A stretch of DNA of 64,000 bases from an uncultured Lachnospiraceae bacterium. GTDB taxonomy: Bacteria; Bacillota; Clostridia; Lachnospirales; Lachnospiraceae. The first letter of the stretch is position 1; the number at the start of each line of letters is the position of its first letter. The stretch lies in contig CANCYO010000004.1 of assembly GCA_947382415.1 (NCBI GenBank), forward strand, positions 53,709 through 117,708, given 5' to 3'. The notes beneath the pieces are model-generated. The model made no database searches and had not been told where the DNA came from. It saw only the letters and a list, made by a program, of their open reading frames with translations. Both the position numbers and the translations under genes were made by a program. Of the stretch, positions 7,541-15,800 are shown piece after piece.

Positions 7541-8653
7541 ATGGACGAAAACACACAGGCCAAATTTGACGAGAAGGTAAAAGAGCTTCTGGCGGCTGCA
7601 AAAAAGAAGAAAAACGTGTTGGAATATCAGGAGATCAACGAGTTTTTTGCCGATATGCAGCTTGAGGAGGAGCAGTTCGAGAAGATTTTAGAGGTTCTGG
7701 ATCAGAACAATGTGGACGTGCTGCGCATCACGGAGGATGATGATATCGACGATGAAGAGATCATTCTCAGCGAAGAGGACGAGGTGGATGTGGAGAACAT
7801 CGATCTCTCCGTGCCCGACGGCATCAGCATTGAGGATCCTGTCCGTATGTATCTGAAGGAGATCGGCAAGGTGCCTCTGTTGTCTGCTGAGGAAGAGATC
7901 GAGCTGGCAAAGCGGATGGAGTTGGGAGATCAGGAGGCCAAAAAGCGTCTGGCGGAGGCGAATCTGCGTCTTGTGGTCAGCATTGCCAAGCGCTATGTGG
8001 GGCGCGGTATGCTCTTTCTCGATCTGATCCAGGAGGGGAATCTGGGTCTGATCAAAGCGGTGGAAAAGTTTGATTACCGCAAGGGATATAAATTCTCTAC
8101 CTATGCCACATGGTGGATCAGGCAGGCTATCACCCGCGCCATAGCGGATCAGGCCAGAACCATTCGTATTCCGGTACACATGGTGGAGACCATCAACAAG
8201 CTGATCCGCGTGAGCAGACAGCTTTTGCAGGAGCTGGGCAGAGAGCCTTCCCCCGACGAGATCGCCGAGGAGATGAGTATGCCTGTGGAGCGTGTGCGGG
8301 AAATATTGAAGATCAGCCAGGAGCCGGTATCTCTGGAGACGCCCATCGGCGAGGAGGAGGACAGTCATCTGGGCGACTTTATACAGGATGATAATGTGCC
8401 CGTACCCGCGGATGCGGCTGCCTTTACGCTGTTAAAGGAGCAGCTTGTGGAGGTTCTGGGGACGCTGACAGAGCGTGAGCAGAAGGTGCTCAGACTCCGC
8501 TTTGGTCTGGACGACGGGCGCGCCCGCACATTGGAGGAAGTGGGCAAGGAATTCAATGTCACCCGTGAGCGCATCCGTCAGATTGAGGCGAAGGCGCTGC
8601 GAAAGCTTCGTCATCCCAGCCGCAGCCGTAAGCTGAAGGATTATCTGGACTGA
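7541..8653 (+). CDS. rpoD: primary RNA polymerase sigma factor (sigma-A/RpoD)
   Basis: This 370-aa group 1 sigma factor contains region 1.2 (DPVRMYLKEIG), region 2 (ANLRLVVSIAKRYVGRG, then FSTYATWWIRQAI for -10 recognition), region 3 (IRIPVHMVETIN) and region 4.2 (VTRERIRQIEAKALRKL). An acidic N-terminal region of about 110 residues resembles the short 1.1 region of Gram-positive SigA. It directs housekeeping transcription, and the TTGACA/TATAAT-type promoters in this window are its expected targets. The start follows AGGAAGGATGG. The stop overlaps the trmK start by one base (TGATG), a sign of translational coupling. Confidence 0.98.
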   Translation: MDENTQAKFDEKVKELLAAAKKKKNVLEYQEINEFFADMQLEEEQFEKILEVLDQNNVDVLRITEDDDIDDEEIILSEEDEVDVENIDLSVPDGISIEDPVRMYLKEIGKVPLLSAEEEIELAKRMELGDQEAKKRLAEANLRLVVSIAKRYVGRGMLFLDLIQEGNLGLIKAVEKFDYRKGYKFSTYATWWIRQAITRAIADQARTIRIPVHMVETINKLIRVSRQLLQELGREPSPDEIAEEMSMPVERVREILKISQEPVSLETPIGEEEDSHLGDFIQDDNVPVPADAAAFTLLKEQLVEVLGTLTEREQKVLRLRFGLDDGRARTLEEVGKEFNVTRERIRQIEAKALRKLRHPSRSRKLKDYLD

Positions 8654-9399
8654 TGGCCGTGCAGATATCCTGCAGATTAAAGGCGCTGGCCGATCTGGTG
8701 ACGCCGGGGAATGTGGCCGCGGACGTGGGCTGCGACCATGGCTTTTTGTCCATTTATCTCATCGAGCAGGGAATCAGTCCGCGGGTGATCGCAGGCGATG
8801 TGCGCAAGGGGCCGCTGTCTGCCGCGAGGGCGCATGTGGCACAGCGGGGACTTTCGGCATACATAGAGACGCGGCTTTCGGACGGGCTTTCTGAGTATCG
8901 TCCCGGGGAGGCGCAGACGCTGATCTGTGCAGGAATGGGCGGCAGGCTGATGCAGCGCATTATATTGCAGGGCATGGAGACTGCAAAGGCTTTTCGGGAG
9001 CTGATCCTGCAGCCGCAGTCGGAGCTTTGGCAGTTTCGGGTATTTTTGCGGGAGCAGGGCTTTTCGGTGACGGATGAGAATATATTGAAGGAGGACGGCA
9101 AGTATTATTTTCTGTTCCGTGTGACGCCCGGAGAGGGGACGGCGCAGGGAGACAGGCTGGGGGATAAATATGGAGCCGGACTTCTCAGGGAGCGGGATCC
9201 GCTGCTGCGGGAATTTCTGGAGAAGACTCTGGCAGGCTGCGAGGCCATTCGGGAGGAAATGCTTGTTCAGCGCAGAGAGCGGGGCGGCAGTGTGCGGCTG
9301 GAGGAAGGGCTTCGGGAGAATGAGACGGAGATCGAAGATCTGCGGGCGGCTCTGGCGCTGTATACACCGGAGGGCCCACAGGGAAGGTATACGGTATAG
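8653..9399 (+). CDS. trmK: tRNA (adenine(22)-N(1))-methyltransferase
   Basis: This 248-aa class I SAM-dependent methyltransferase of the TrmK (YqfN) family has the SAM-binding motif ADVGCDHGFLSIYL near residue 25 and the catalytic-face motif ICAGMGGRLM, which is typical of the family. TrmK methylates N1 of adenine 22 in the D-loop of certain tRNAs. A helical C-terminal part, residues about 170-245, is charged and coiled-coil-like, as in known TrmK proteins. Its ATG overlaps the rpoD stop by one base, matching the conserved sigA-trmK order of Firmicutes. Confidence 0.93.
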   Translation: MAVQISCRLKALADLVTPGNVAADVGCDHGFLSIYLIEQGISPRVIAGDVRKGPLSAARAHVAQRGLSAYIETRLSDGLSEYRPGEAQTLICAGMGGRLMQRIILQGMETAKAFRELILQPQSELWQFRVFLREQGFSVTDENILKEDGKYYFLFRVTPGEGTAQGDRLGDKYGAGLLRERDPLLREFLEKTLAGCEAIREEMLVQRRERGGSVRLEEGLRENETEIEDLRAALALYTPEGPQGRYTV

Positions 9400-9429
9400 A
9401 TAAAAAATGAAGGAAGAAGGGTGCAAGGT

Positions 9430-11085
9430 ATGGTTACAGTGACAGTGGAGGGAGTACAGAGACAGGTTCCCAGGGGAACTACTTATGAGACGGTAGTACA
9501 GGAGTTTCAGCCTCAATATGATAATATGATCGCGGTGGTCGCAGCAAATGGCAGGATCCGGGAGCTCTTTAAGAAGATCAATCGGGATTGTACAGTCACA
9601 TTCTTTACGCTGCAGGATGATGTGGGACATAAGACCTATGTGCGTACTGCCACCATGTTGTTTTTCAAGGCGGTGTTTGATGTGTTCGGGGCTGTGTGCG
9701 CCCAGAACTGCAGAGTGGAGTTTGCCGTAGGGCACGGATATTTTGTCAATCCCGGGGAAATGATCGAGCCCACGGAGGAAAATGCGCAGAAGATCAAGAG
9801 GCGTATGCTGGAGCTGGCGGAGGCCGGCACTCCTTTTATGAAGCGTACCTGCCCGCTGGACGAGGCCATGGATCTGTTCAAGAGACAGGGCATGAAGGAT
9901 AAGGAAAAGCTGTTCCGCTATCGCATGAATTCTCAGGTGAATATCTATGAGATTGAGGGCTATTATGATTATTATTACGGTTATATGCTGCCCAATGCGG
10001 GATATGTGAAATACTTTGATGTGATCAATTATGAGAGCGGATTTATGCTGCTTCTGCCCACGAGGAAGAAACCGCAGGCGGTGGAGCCTTTTCGGGAACA
10101 GAAGAAGCTGTTTGAAACGCTGGAGGCCTCTGAGAACTGGGGCAGCAGGATCGGCATCGAGAATGTGGGCGATCTGAACGACGAGATATGCAAGGGCTCC
10201 ATGAGTGAGTTTATTCTCATGCATGAGGCGCAGCAGGAGCGCAAGATCGGCGAGATCGCAAGGGAGATCGTAAACAGAGAGGGCGTGAAGTTTATCATGA
10301 TAGCCGGGCCGTCCTCTTCCGGCAAGACCAGTTTTTCCCACAGATTGTCCATACAGCTCAGAACCTTGGGCAAGACGCCTCATCCCATCGCTCTGGACGA
10401 TTATTTTGTGGACAGGGAGCAGACGCCCCGGGACGAGAATGGGGATTATAATTTTGAATGTCTGGAGGCGCTGGACGTCAAACAGTTCAATGAGGACATG
10501 TGCAGACTGCTGGCCGGGGAGAGAGTGGAGCTGCCCACCTTTAATTTCAAGATCGGAAAAAGAGAGTATCACGGCAATTACAAGCAGCTTGGACCGGATG
10601 ATATCCTGGTGCTGGAGGGGATTCACGGTCTTAATGACAAGATGTCTTACGCATTGCCCAAGGAGAGCAAATTTAAGATTTATATCAGCGCGCTGACAAC
10701 TCTGAATATCGACGGACACAATCGGATTCCCACCACCGACGGCAGGCTTCTGCGCCGCATGGTGCGCGACGCCAGGACCCGCGGCTCCGACGCCAGAAGG
10801 ACCATACAGATGTGGGCTTCCGTCCGCCGGGGCGAGGAGGAGAATATCTTTCCATTCCAGGAGGATGCGGACGTTATGTTCAACTCAGCCCTCATTTATG
10901 AGCTGGCGGTACTGAAGCAGTTTGCGGAGCCGCTGCTCTTCCAGATACCAAAGGACGCACCGGAGTATTATGAGGCCAAAAGACTGCTGAAGTTTTTGAG
11001 CTATTTCCTGAATGTGACCAGCGAGAGCCTTCCCAACAATTCCATCTGCAGAGAGTTTGTGGGCGGAAGCTGCTTCAGGGTGTAA
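9430..11085 (+). CDS. TGS-domain nucleoside (uridine-like) kinase
   Basis: This 551-aa protein has an N-terminal TGS domain (residues 1-60), a middle region resembling the second additional domain of threonyl-tRNA synthetases, and a C-terminal P-loop kinase. The P-loop reads GPSSSGKTSF, followed by the uridine kinase/phosphoribulokinase motifs ALDDYFVDREQTP and LVLEGIHGLN. Such fused kinases are common in Clostridia and are annotated as nucleoside kinases; the TGS part probably regulates or binds nucleotide. ATG 9430 fits the ribosome binding site AGGAAGAAGG; the in-frame GTG 9421 abuts it. It is 31 bases after trmK and is the last core gene before the accessory island. Confidence 0.9.
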   Translation: MVTVTVEGVQRQVPRGTTYETVVQEFQPQYDNMIAVVAANGRIRELFKKINRDCTVTFFTLQDDVGHKTYVRTATMLFFKAVFDVFGAVCAQNCRVEFAVGHGYFVNPGEMIEPTEENAQKIKRRMLELAEAGTPFMKRTCPLDEAMDLFKRQGMKDKEKLFRYRMNSQVNIYEIEGYYDYYYGYMLPNAGYVKYFDVINYESGFMLLLPTRKKPQAVEPFREQKKLFETLEASENWGSRIGIENVGDLNDEICKGSMSEFILMHEAQQERKIGEIAREIVNREGVKFIMIAGPSSSGKTSFSHRLSIQLRTLGKTPHPIALDDYFVDREQTPRDENGDYNFECLEALDVKQFNEDMCRLLAGERVELPTFNFKIGKREYHGNYKQLGPDDILVLEGIHGLNDKMSYALPKESKFKIYISALTTLNIDGHNRIPTTDGRLLRRMVRDARTRGSDARRTIQMWASVRRGEEENIFPFQEDADVMFNSALIYELAVLKQFAEPLLFQIPKDAPEYYEAKRLLKFLSYFLNVTSESLPNNSICREFVGGSCFRV

Positions 11086-11097
11086 GAGGATTATATT

Positions 11098-11190
11098 ATG
11101 GGCAGAATTGTTTTCTTCTGCATTCCGGCATATGGGCACACCAATCCTACGCTGGGCGTGGTACGGGAGCTGGTGCAGCGGGTGCGGATG
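11098..11190 (+). pseudogene. 5' remnant of an MGT-type glycosyltransferase gene
   Basis: The start codon and about 30 codons match the start of macrolide/UDP-glucosyltransferase (MGT, GT1) proteins: a first beta strand RIVFFCIPAYGHTNPTLG followed by VVRELVQR, where the G-H-x-N-P loop binds substrate. After residue 30 the frame enters the antisense strand of the XRE gene and similarity is lost, whereas intact family members have about 400 residues. An RBS-like AAGAGGATT lies before the ATG, so the remnant may still be translated. The break marks a deletion or insertion junction at about 11187-11200, the left edge of the accessory island. Confidence 0.7.
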
Positions 11191-11200
11191 AAGATTTTTA

Positions 11201-11641
11201 CTATAATCCAAATACCGGACCTGCGATCATTAAAGCAGTGCATATCAGGGAAAACAGCATTCCGCCGATTGTTAAACCGATCTGTAGTTTATTTGCCATA
11301 TGGCTTTTTTGAAATCTGAGAGAGACGATTCCTACGATCCATCCGAAAATCGGAGGAAAGGATAAATAAGTCAACACTGCGGCGCGCATTTTGTCATATT
11401 CCGCATCATCTTTTGCCGCCGCCAGGTTTACGTCCATCTGCTCCAACTCATCTTTCAGAAGATAATCCAGTGAACAGTCAAACAGCTTACTGATCCTGAT
11501 GAGTTTTTCTGTGTCGGGATATGCGTCGTCGCGTTCCCATTTTGATACGGACTGTCTGGACACTTTTAAAATTTCTGCGAATTGTTCCTGCGTTAAATTC
11601 TGTTCCTTACGTAGCTTCGCTATTTTTTCTCCTGCTGTCAT
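11201..11641 (-). CDS. XRE-family regulator with membrane-spanning C-terminus
   Basis: The 146-aa protein has an N-terminal helix-turn-helix of the XRE/Cro type (residues 5-60, with LTQEQFAEILKVSRQSVSKW and the common LFDCSLDYLLK end), then a short charged linker and two hydrophobic segments (about 95-115 and 120-143). The C-terminal segments suggest a membrane-anchored DNA-binding repressor. An ideal AGGAGGC precedes the ATG. It reads away from the defence operon. A role in controlling neighbouring accessory genes is plausible but unsupported by any visible operator. Its 3' end coincides with the glycosyltransferase remnant junction. Confidence 0.85.
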   Translation of the reverse strand: MTAGEKIAKLRKEQNLTQEQFAEILKVSRQSVSKWERDDAYPDTEKLIRISKLFDCSLDYLLKDELEQMDVNLAAAKDDAEYDKMRAAVLTYLSFPPIFGWIVGIVSLRFQKSHMANKLQIGLTIGGMLFSLICTALMIAGPVFGL

Positions 11642-11781
11642 AGATGCAGCCTCCTTGTAGTTGATAAGGTCATTTTACAGCATAGGCTGATATTTTTATA
11701 CCAATTACGGGTTGCAAAATGAATATGTTCGGTTGCGGTGCTATGATTTTTATGAATTTTTATCAATTTGTGCCCCGGTTA

Positions 11782-11810
11782 TTGCCAAGCGATGAACTCG
11801 TTGATACAAT
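11782..11810 (+). promoter_or_regulatory. promoter of a short RNA antisense to the small toxin ORF
   Basis: TTGCCA (11782-11787), 17 bases, then TACAAT (11805-11810) make a near-consensus promoter. No protein gene follows on this strand, only a 90-100 base stretch ending in a terminator, so it probably drives a small RNA. Confidence 0.6.
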
Positions 11811-11816
11811 AAATTC

Positions 11817-11910
11817 AGAAAAGGTGCTACCGTACAGCAACGGTTCACCCAATTATCAGTGACTAATCAAATTAGCAACTACAACTTTGGGAGGGTGCGG
11901 TTGCTTTTTT
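11817..11910 (+). ncRNA. candidate antisense antitoxin RNA (type I system)
   Basis: Initiation about seven bases after the TACAAT box and termination at the hairpin AGCAAC (11874-11879)/GTTGCT (11900-11905) plus six T residues would give an RNA of about 94 nt. Its 5' part folds into a bulged hairpin, GGTG-ACCGT (11823-11833) with ACGGT-CACC (11840-11849). The RNA is complementary to the 3' half of the small hydrophobic ORF on the opposite strand, the arrangement known for Fst/Ldr-like type I antitoxins with overlapping convergent tails. The RNA itself is inferred, not observed. Confidence 0.5.
11819..11849 (-). terminator. candidate terminator of the small toxin mRNA
   Basis: On the minus strand the bulged hairpin GGTG-ACCGT/ACGGT-CACC is followed by TTTT (complement of 11819-11822). 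It lies seven bases after the minus-strand ORF stop. The T tract is short, so this is a weak terminator call. The same structure is the 5' hairpin of the antisense RNA. Confidence 0.4.
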
Positions 11911-12042
11911 GATGTCCATCTTTTGTTTCGGTTTTGCCATATGTTGATAACTGTTACAACGATACTGATAACAGTCACAACAATCCCGACAATTCCTACT
12001 ATTATTCCGAGCATCATATGTACTTTTCCAAATATTTTCCAT
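11856..12042 (-). pseudogene. candidate type I toxin, small hydrophobic peptide with apparent frameshift
   Basis: The minus strand holds a perfect AGGAGGTG (12049-12056) followed by ATG 12042. The strongly hydrophobic frame does not begin there: it is entered at ATG 12017, one frame off, and runs 53 residues (MMLGIIVGIVGIVVTVISIV, then a basic and Pro-rich tail) to a TGA at 11856. Removing one A from the AAAA run just before 12017 would join the two frames into a peptide beginning MENIWKVHMMLG. Either the gene is frameshifted and dead, or the hydrophobic frame starts internally or by slippage. A -35/-10 pair (TTGATT at 12107-12112, TATAAA at 12086-12091, 15-base spacer) could transcribe it. 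A single membrane helix plus basic tail is the form of type I toxins. Confidence 0.5.
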
Positions 12043-12144
12043 CAGTATCACCTCCTCTGATACAGGAAGTTCTCAAGCAACACTATTTATAAACATAATG
12101 GCAAAAAATCAACACTTAATTTTAATAAAACATAAAATATAATG

Positions 12145-12172
12145 TTGATTTTTACTCAAAGTAGGGTATAAT
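12145..12172 (+). promoter_or_regulatory. promoter of the AbiL/ABC-3C operon
   Basis: TTGATT (12145-12150), 16 bases, TATAAT (12167-12172). It lies 60 bases before the first defence gene. The next four genes overlap or are spaced by less than 20 bases, so this is the only obvious promoter for the block to 19026. Confidence 0.6.
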
Positions 12173-12231
12173 AATACAAACAGTAGCCTTTATGACCAAG
12201 GTATAGGCTGTAACCGGACAGGGAGAGTGTT

Positions 12232-13545
12232 ATGCTCATACAATTTAATTTCAAGAATTTTAAATCATTTCGCGACGAGGCGTCTCTGGATTTATCGGCG
12301 ACTAAAATAACGGAACATGAGACGCATGTAGTGGAAACGGCAAATGACAAGCTGCTGAAGGTTGCCGCAATTTATGGCGCCAATGCCAGCGGTAAATCAA
12401 ATGTGTATGAAGCGTTTGAATATATGACTTATTATGTGCTGGAGTCTTTTAAGTTTGGTGATGAGGATGAGAAGCGCAGAAAAGGCGGCGATGAATATCT
12501 GAAAGTTACTCCTTTCCTTCTTGACGAAAACAGCCGGAATGAGGAGACAACATTTGAAGTGTTTTATGTTGACAACTCGGAAGATACCGGAAGGATCTAT
12601 CAGTATGGTTTTGCGCTGAAGGATGATGAGGTGGTGGAGGAATGGCTGTATTCAAAGGCCAAGACTGCAAGAAACAGATATAGAACCATCTTTTACCGTA
12701 AAAAAGGGGAAGAACCGGAGATGAATGGCTTTACGAAAAGTCATGCAGAAAATATCTTGGCGTCTCTGAATAAGGAATCGTTGATCGTGTCGCTGGGGGC
12801 AAAGCTGCGAATCGAAAAACTGAAAAAGGTCAGGGATTGGTTTCTGAAAAACGAGGTTGTGAATTTTGGCGATCCGGCAGAGAACTTTCTGCGTTCCAGG
12901 GTGCTTCCGGAAGATTTTGTGGACAGTCGGGAAGTACAGAGTAATGTTGCGGAATATTTTTCATCCTTTGATGAGGCTATATGCGGATTTGTTGTGGAGG
13001 AACATGCTTCGGAAGACGAAAAGGATCAGGATAAGAGTTATAGAATTGATGCGCTTCATAAGATGGCTGACGTTGACAGATCGGCGCCCATTTCTCTGAA
13101 GGAGGAATCAAGCGGCACACTAAAAATGTTTGCGTTATATCCTTCTTTGAGGGAAGTGTTGGATAAGGGTTCCACTCTGTTTGTGGATGAGCTGAATGCC
13201 AGGCTGCATCCGCTGCTTATGAGAAATATTATATTGACGTTTCTATCTCCTGAGATTAATACTCGGAATGCCCAGTTGATCTTTACTACCCACGATATCT
13301 GGCAGTTTACAAATGAACTTTTGCGCAGAGATGAAATCTGGATGGTCAATAAGGACCGGAAAGGCGTTTCCGAGCTCTATTCCTTAGTTGAATTTAAGGA
13401 TGAGGAAGGAAACAAGGTGCGCAGAGACGAGGCGCTTGCAAAAAAATATCTGACAGGAAATTATGGCGCCATCCCGGCATTAAAGCCGATGGCAATGCTA
13501 AGGAGGGATTTGCCGGATGGCGAACAAGACGGAAAAAGGCCATGA
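12232..13545 (+). CDS. AAA15-family ATPase, RloA/AbiLi-like
   Basis: This 437-aa ATPase starts LIQFNFKNFKSFRDE, the ABC-like N-terminal strand of the COG1106 (AAA15) family. Walker A is GANASGKS at residues 49-56, Walker B is FVDEL with Asp319-Glu320, and a TTHD motif follows near residue 346. The Walker B Glu and the switch His are present, so the ATPase looks active. It overlaps the next gene, a RloB-type protein, by 29 bases. This two-gene pair matches the lactococcal abortive infection system AbiL and the RloA/RloB pairs found in restriction loci, where the ATPase is thought to control a Toprim-like nuclease partner. The protein is cytoplasmic. Confidence 0.88.
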   Translation: MLIQFNFKNFKSFRDEASLDLSATKITEHETHVVETANDKLLKVAAIYGANASGKSNVYEAFEYMTYYVLESFKFGDEDEKRRKGGDEYLKVTPFLLDENSRNEETTFEVFYVDNSEDTGRIYQYGFALKDDEVVEEWLYSKAKTARNRYRTIFYRKKGEEPEMNGFTKSHAENILASLNKESLIVSLGAKLRIEKLKKVRDWFLKNEVVNFGDPAENFLRSRVLPEDFVDSREVQSNVAEYFSSFDEAICGFVVEEHASEDEKDQDKSYRIDALHKMADVDRSAPISLKEESSGTLKMFALYPSLREVLDKGSTLFVDELNARLHPLLMRNIILTFLSPEINTRNAQLIFTTHDIWQFTNELLRRDEIWMVNKDRKGVSELYSLVEFKDEEGNKVRRDEALAKKYLTGNYGAIPALKPMAMLRRDLPDGEQDGKRP

Positions 13546-14179
13546 TGGCAGAGCAGGAAAACGCAGGGACAGAAATAAGCGTGTGGGAACGAGAGTGCCT
13601 GATCTGGGCTACTATCTGATCGTGACAGACACGGAGGAGACGGAAAAGAATTATTTTGAGGGGCTGAGAGACAGCATACCGCCGGATTTAAAAGACCGTT
13701 TGGTCATTAAGGTGGAGAAAGCAAAAACAGAGAAATTGCTTGAGAAGGCGCTGGAACTCAGAGAGCAGGATTCACAATACCGGGCTCCGTGGATTGTGTT
13801 CGATCGGGATCAGGTACAGGAATTTGACAGTATCATAGAGACTGCGGAGAAAAGGGGTGTTGGAGTCGGATGGTCTAATCCCTGTTTTGAAATCTGGTTG
13901 TATGCGTATTTTGGAGAGATGCCTGCAATCATGGAATCGTCTGTATGTTGCGACAGGTTTTCAGAGAGGTTTAAAAGGATAGCCGGAAATCAGTATAACA
14001 AAAACGACAGGTATTTATACAAGAAGCTAATACAATATGGAAATGAAGAAAACGCAATTCGATTAGCGGATCAATGTTATAGAAAGTGTGAGGAGGACGG
14101 GAAGCTGAAGCCGTCGGAGATGTGGCCTGCCAGCAAAGTACAGCGGCTGGTGGAAGAGATTCGGAGGAAGCTTGTTTGA
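13517..14179 (+). CDS. RloB/AbiLii-like Toprim-fold protein
   Basis: The 220-aa product carries the RloB pattern: a basic N-terminal tail, the acidic strand YLIVTDTEETEKNYFEGL, then WIVFDRDQ (the D-x-D-like Toprim centre), SNPCFEIWLYAYF and a helical C-terminus. In the family the early Glu and the FDRD acidic residues are proposed to bind metal for nucleic acid cleavage; both are intact. It starts 29 bases inside the ATPase gene, so the two are translationally coupled and probably act as one complex. The C-terminus ends just before the ABC-3C effector. The assignment to AbiL is by motif and gene order. Confidence 0.85.
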   Translation: MANKTEKGHDGRAGKRRDRNKRVGTRVPDLGYYLIVTDTEETEKNYFEGLRDSIPPDLKDRLVIKVEKAKTEKLLEKALELREQDSQYRAPWIVFDRDQVQEFDSIIETAEKRGVGVGWSNPCFEIWLYAYFGEMPAIMESSVCCDRFSERFKRIAGNQYNKNDRYLYKKLIQYGNEENAIRLADQCYRKCEEDGKLKPSEMWPASKVQRLVEEIRRKLV

Positions 14180-14198
14180 TTGACACAGGAAGGGGTAT

Positions 14199-15782
14199 AT
14201 GGGAATGAAATCGGTTTTTGAACACGATGCCACACCGACATGGAGCGGGTTTACATATCAGGGGCATATAGCGATCTATTTAGCATTGCGTAAAATCTGT
14301 GAATTGCTGTCGCAGCCTAATAATCTGGACAGGAATGAGATTGCCTCAGTATATCAGCTTGAAGTCGAGAACTGGGAGGACGTCGCCATTATCGGCGAAG
14401 ACGGGTATCTGTCTATCCATCAGGTAAAAAACATGCAGAAGACAAATATCACTGATTATCGGATTCCATTGATCCAGTTGATGCTGGAGAACGGTTATAT
14501 GAGAAAAAATAATATGGGAAATCCGATAGCATATTTGCATATCAGTAATCCGGTTGAGGATGATGAGGATGCGATCATGCAGGCACTGCAGAAATGGAAA
14601 GCTCGTATCGTTGACTACTATGACAGGCTAAAAGAGTTTGCTGATAGAAAAGTTGAAGAGAGTGACAGAAAAGCCTTTCAAAAGGAGATTTGTGACGAGA
14701 TAGGCCAAGATCCGGTTTCGCTCAAACGGAGCAGTTATAAGTCACTGTTATCTGACACGGAAAAGGGCATCGGACAAAGCGCTACGGTTACAAAAACAAA
14801 AGATTATGTTGTGGGATTTTTGAATTATCTGGAAGAAAGTATGGCAATTGACAGGATATGCGGCGAGGTGGAGCTCTACCGGTTTGACAACGGGGCAAGG
14901 CATTGCGAATCTGATGAAATCTATGAAAGAATCGTTGAGCAGGTACAACGATACAGGCAGATTACACAGCCGGCGGAGCCTCTTATTGATGTACAATATG
15001 AATATATCGCCGACAAATTGCTGAGCTATATGAGGAAGCATATTCTGGAGCGGCATCGATTGATGCAGGAGGGAAGCGATTATTCAAGACAAATTTCTTT
15101 TGGGGAACTCATTGATGTTTTAGATACGAGTTTGGACGATTATGAGGAAAACGCGAATATTGAAGCTCTGAGAAGAATCTACGACGAGGCGCTGTTTCAA
15201 TATTGCGATTTAATCTGTGGACACAGACAGGAATGTGAAGAAAAAGATTCCTGTGAATGCAGATTATTAAATGCCCAGTACAGCAAAGTAGATCTGAATG
15301 ATGATGAGTTTATTAAAATGTGTTTTGGCTATAATCCGGATTGCACTCAAACGCTGAATAATCGTCGTTGTCTGCATGAATTGTTAAATAATGACGGATT
15401 GCATGAATCTGTTTTTAAGGTATTAAGAAAAATTCCGGACAGGTATTTTATGCAGAAGAGCGACAGGACAAAAACTGTGATTAATGACCGGCAGAATAAT
15501 GCGCTTCTAACTGCTATTTCAAGTGGCAATGCAGCGATAGTAGTAGCGGGAATTGTTAAAGGGATTAATAAAAATTCAGCCTATGTGAGTCCTGTCTTTG
15601 ATGCGGATGAACTGATCACGGGACGTCTGCAGTCAGATGATGAATCATTATGGGACAGTGATTTTAGTAATATCAGTGAAAAGTATATACCGACCGTGAC
15701 GGATGAAGACAAAAACAGTATCTGTCGTCCTAAGAAGCCCGTTTTTGTAAGTGCAGAAGAGGTCATCAAAAGACTCAATTAA
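14199..15782 (+). CDS. ABC-3C effector with Cap4/DUF4297-like nuclease domain
   Basis: This 527-aa protein opens with WSGFTYQG (residues 15-22), then E-D at 60-61 and HQVK at 74-77, which is the usual PD-(D/E)xK layout of DUF4297/Cap4-type double-strand DNA nucleases (W-G-F-x-Y-Q, E/D, Q-x-K). The middle is helical, and a cysteine cluster (Cys336, 340, 346, 352, 354) precedes the C-terminal third, which I take to be the ABC-3C C-terminal domain. It is the first of three genes, followed by a middle component and a Rad50-like ATPase, the exact order reported for ABC-three-component conflict systems (Krishnan, Aravind and colleagues). It would be the toxic effector held in check by the ATPase. 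AGGAAGGGG precedes the start. Confidence 0.75.
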   Translation: MGMKSVFEHDATPTWSGFTYQGHIAIYLALRKICELLSQPNNLDRNEIASVYQLEVENWEDVAIIGEDGYLSIHQVKNMQKTNITDYRIPLIQLMLENGYMRKNNMGNPIAYLHISNPVEDDEDAIMQALQKWKARIVDYYDRLKEFADRKVEESDRKAFQKEICDEIGQDPVSLKRSSYKSLLSDTEKGIGQSATVTKTKDYVVGFLNYLEESMAIDRICGEVELYRFDNGARHCESDEIYERIVEQVQRYRQITQPAEPLIDVQYEYIADKLLSYMRKHILERHRLMQEGSDYSRQISFGELIDVLDTSLDDYEENANIEALRRIYDEALFQYCDLICGHRQECEEKDSCECRLLNAQYSKVDLNDDEFIKMCFGYNPDCTQTLNNRRCLHELLNNDGLHESVFKVLRKIPDRYFMQKSDRTKTVINDRQNNALLTAISSGNAAIVVAGIVKGINKNSAYVSPVFDADELITGRLQSDDESLWDSDFSNISEKYIPTVTDEDKNSICRPKKPVFVSAEEVIKRLN

Positions 15783-15800
15783 GCTACAGGAGAGAAGCAT

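Noticed and set aside
8677..10719. Long open frame on the minus strand (680 codons) across trmK and the nucleoside kinase
   Set aside because: It is antisense to two recognised genes, has no ribosome binding site or family motif, and arises from the codon bias of the real genes.
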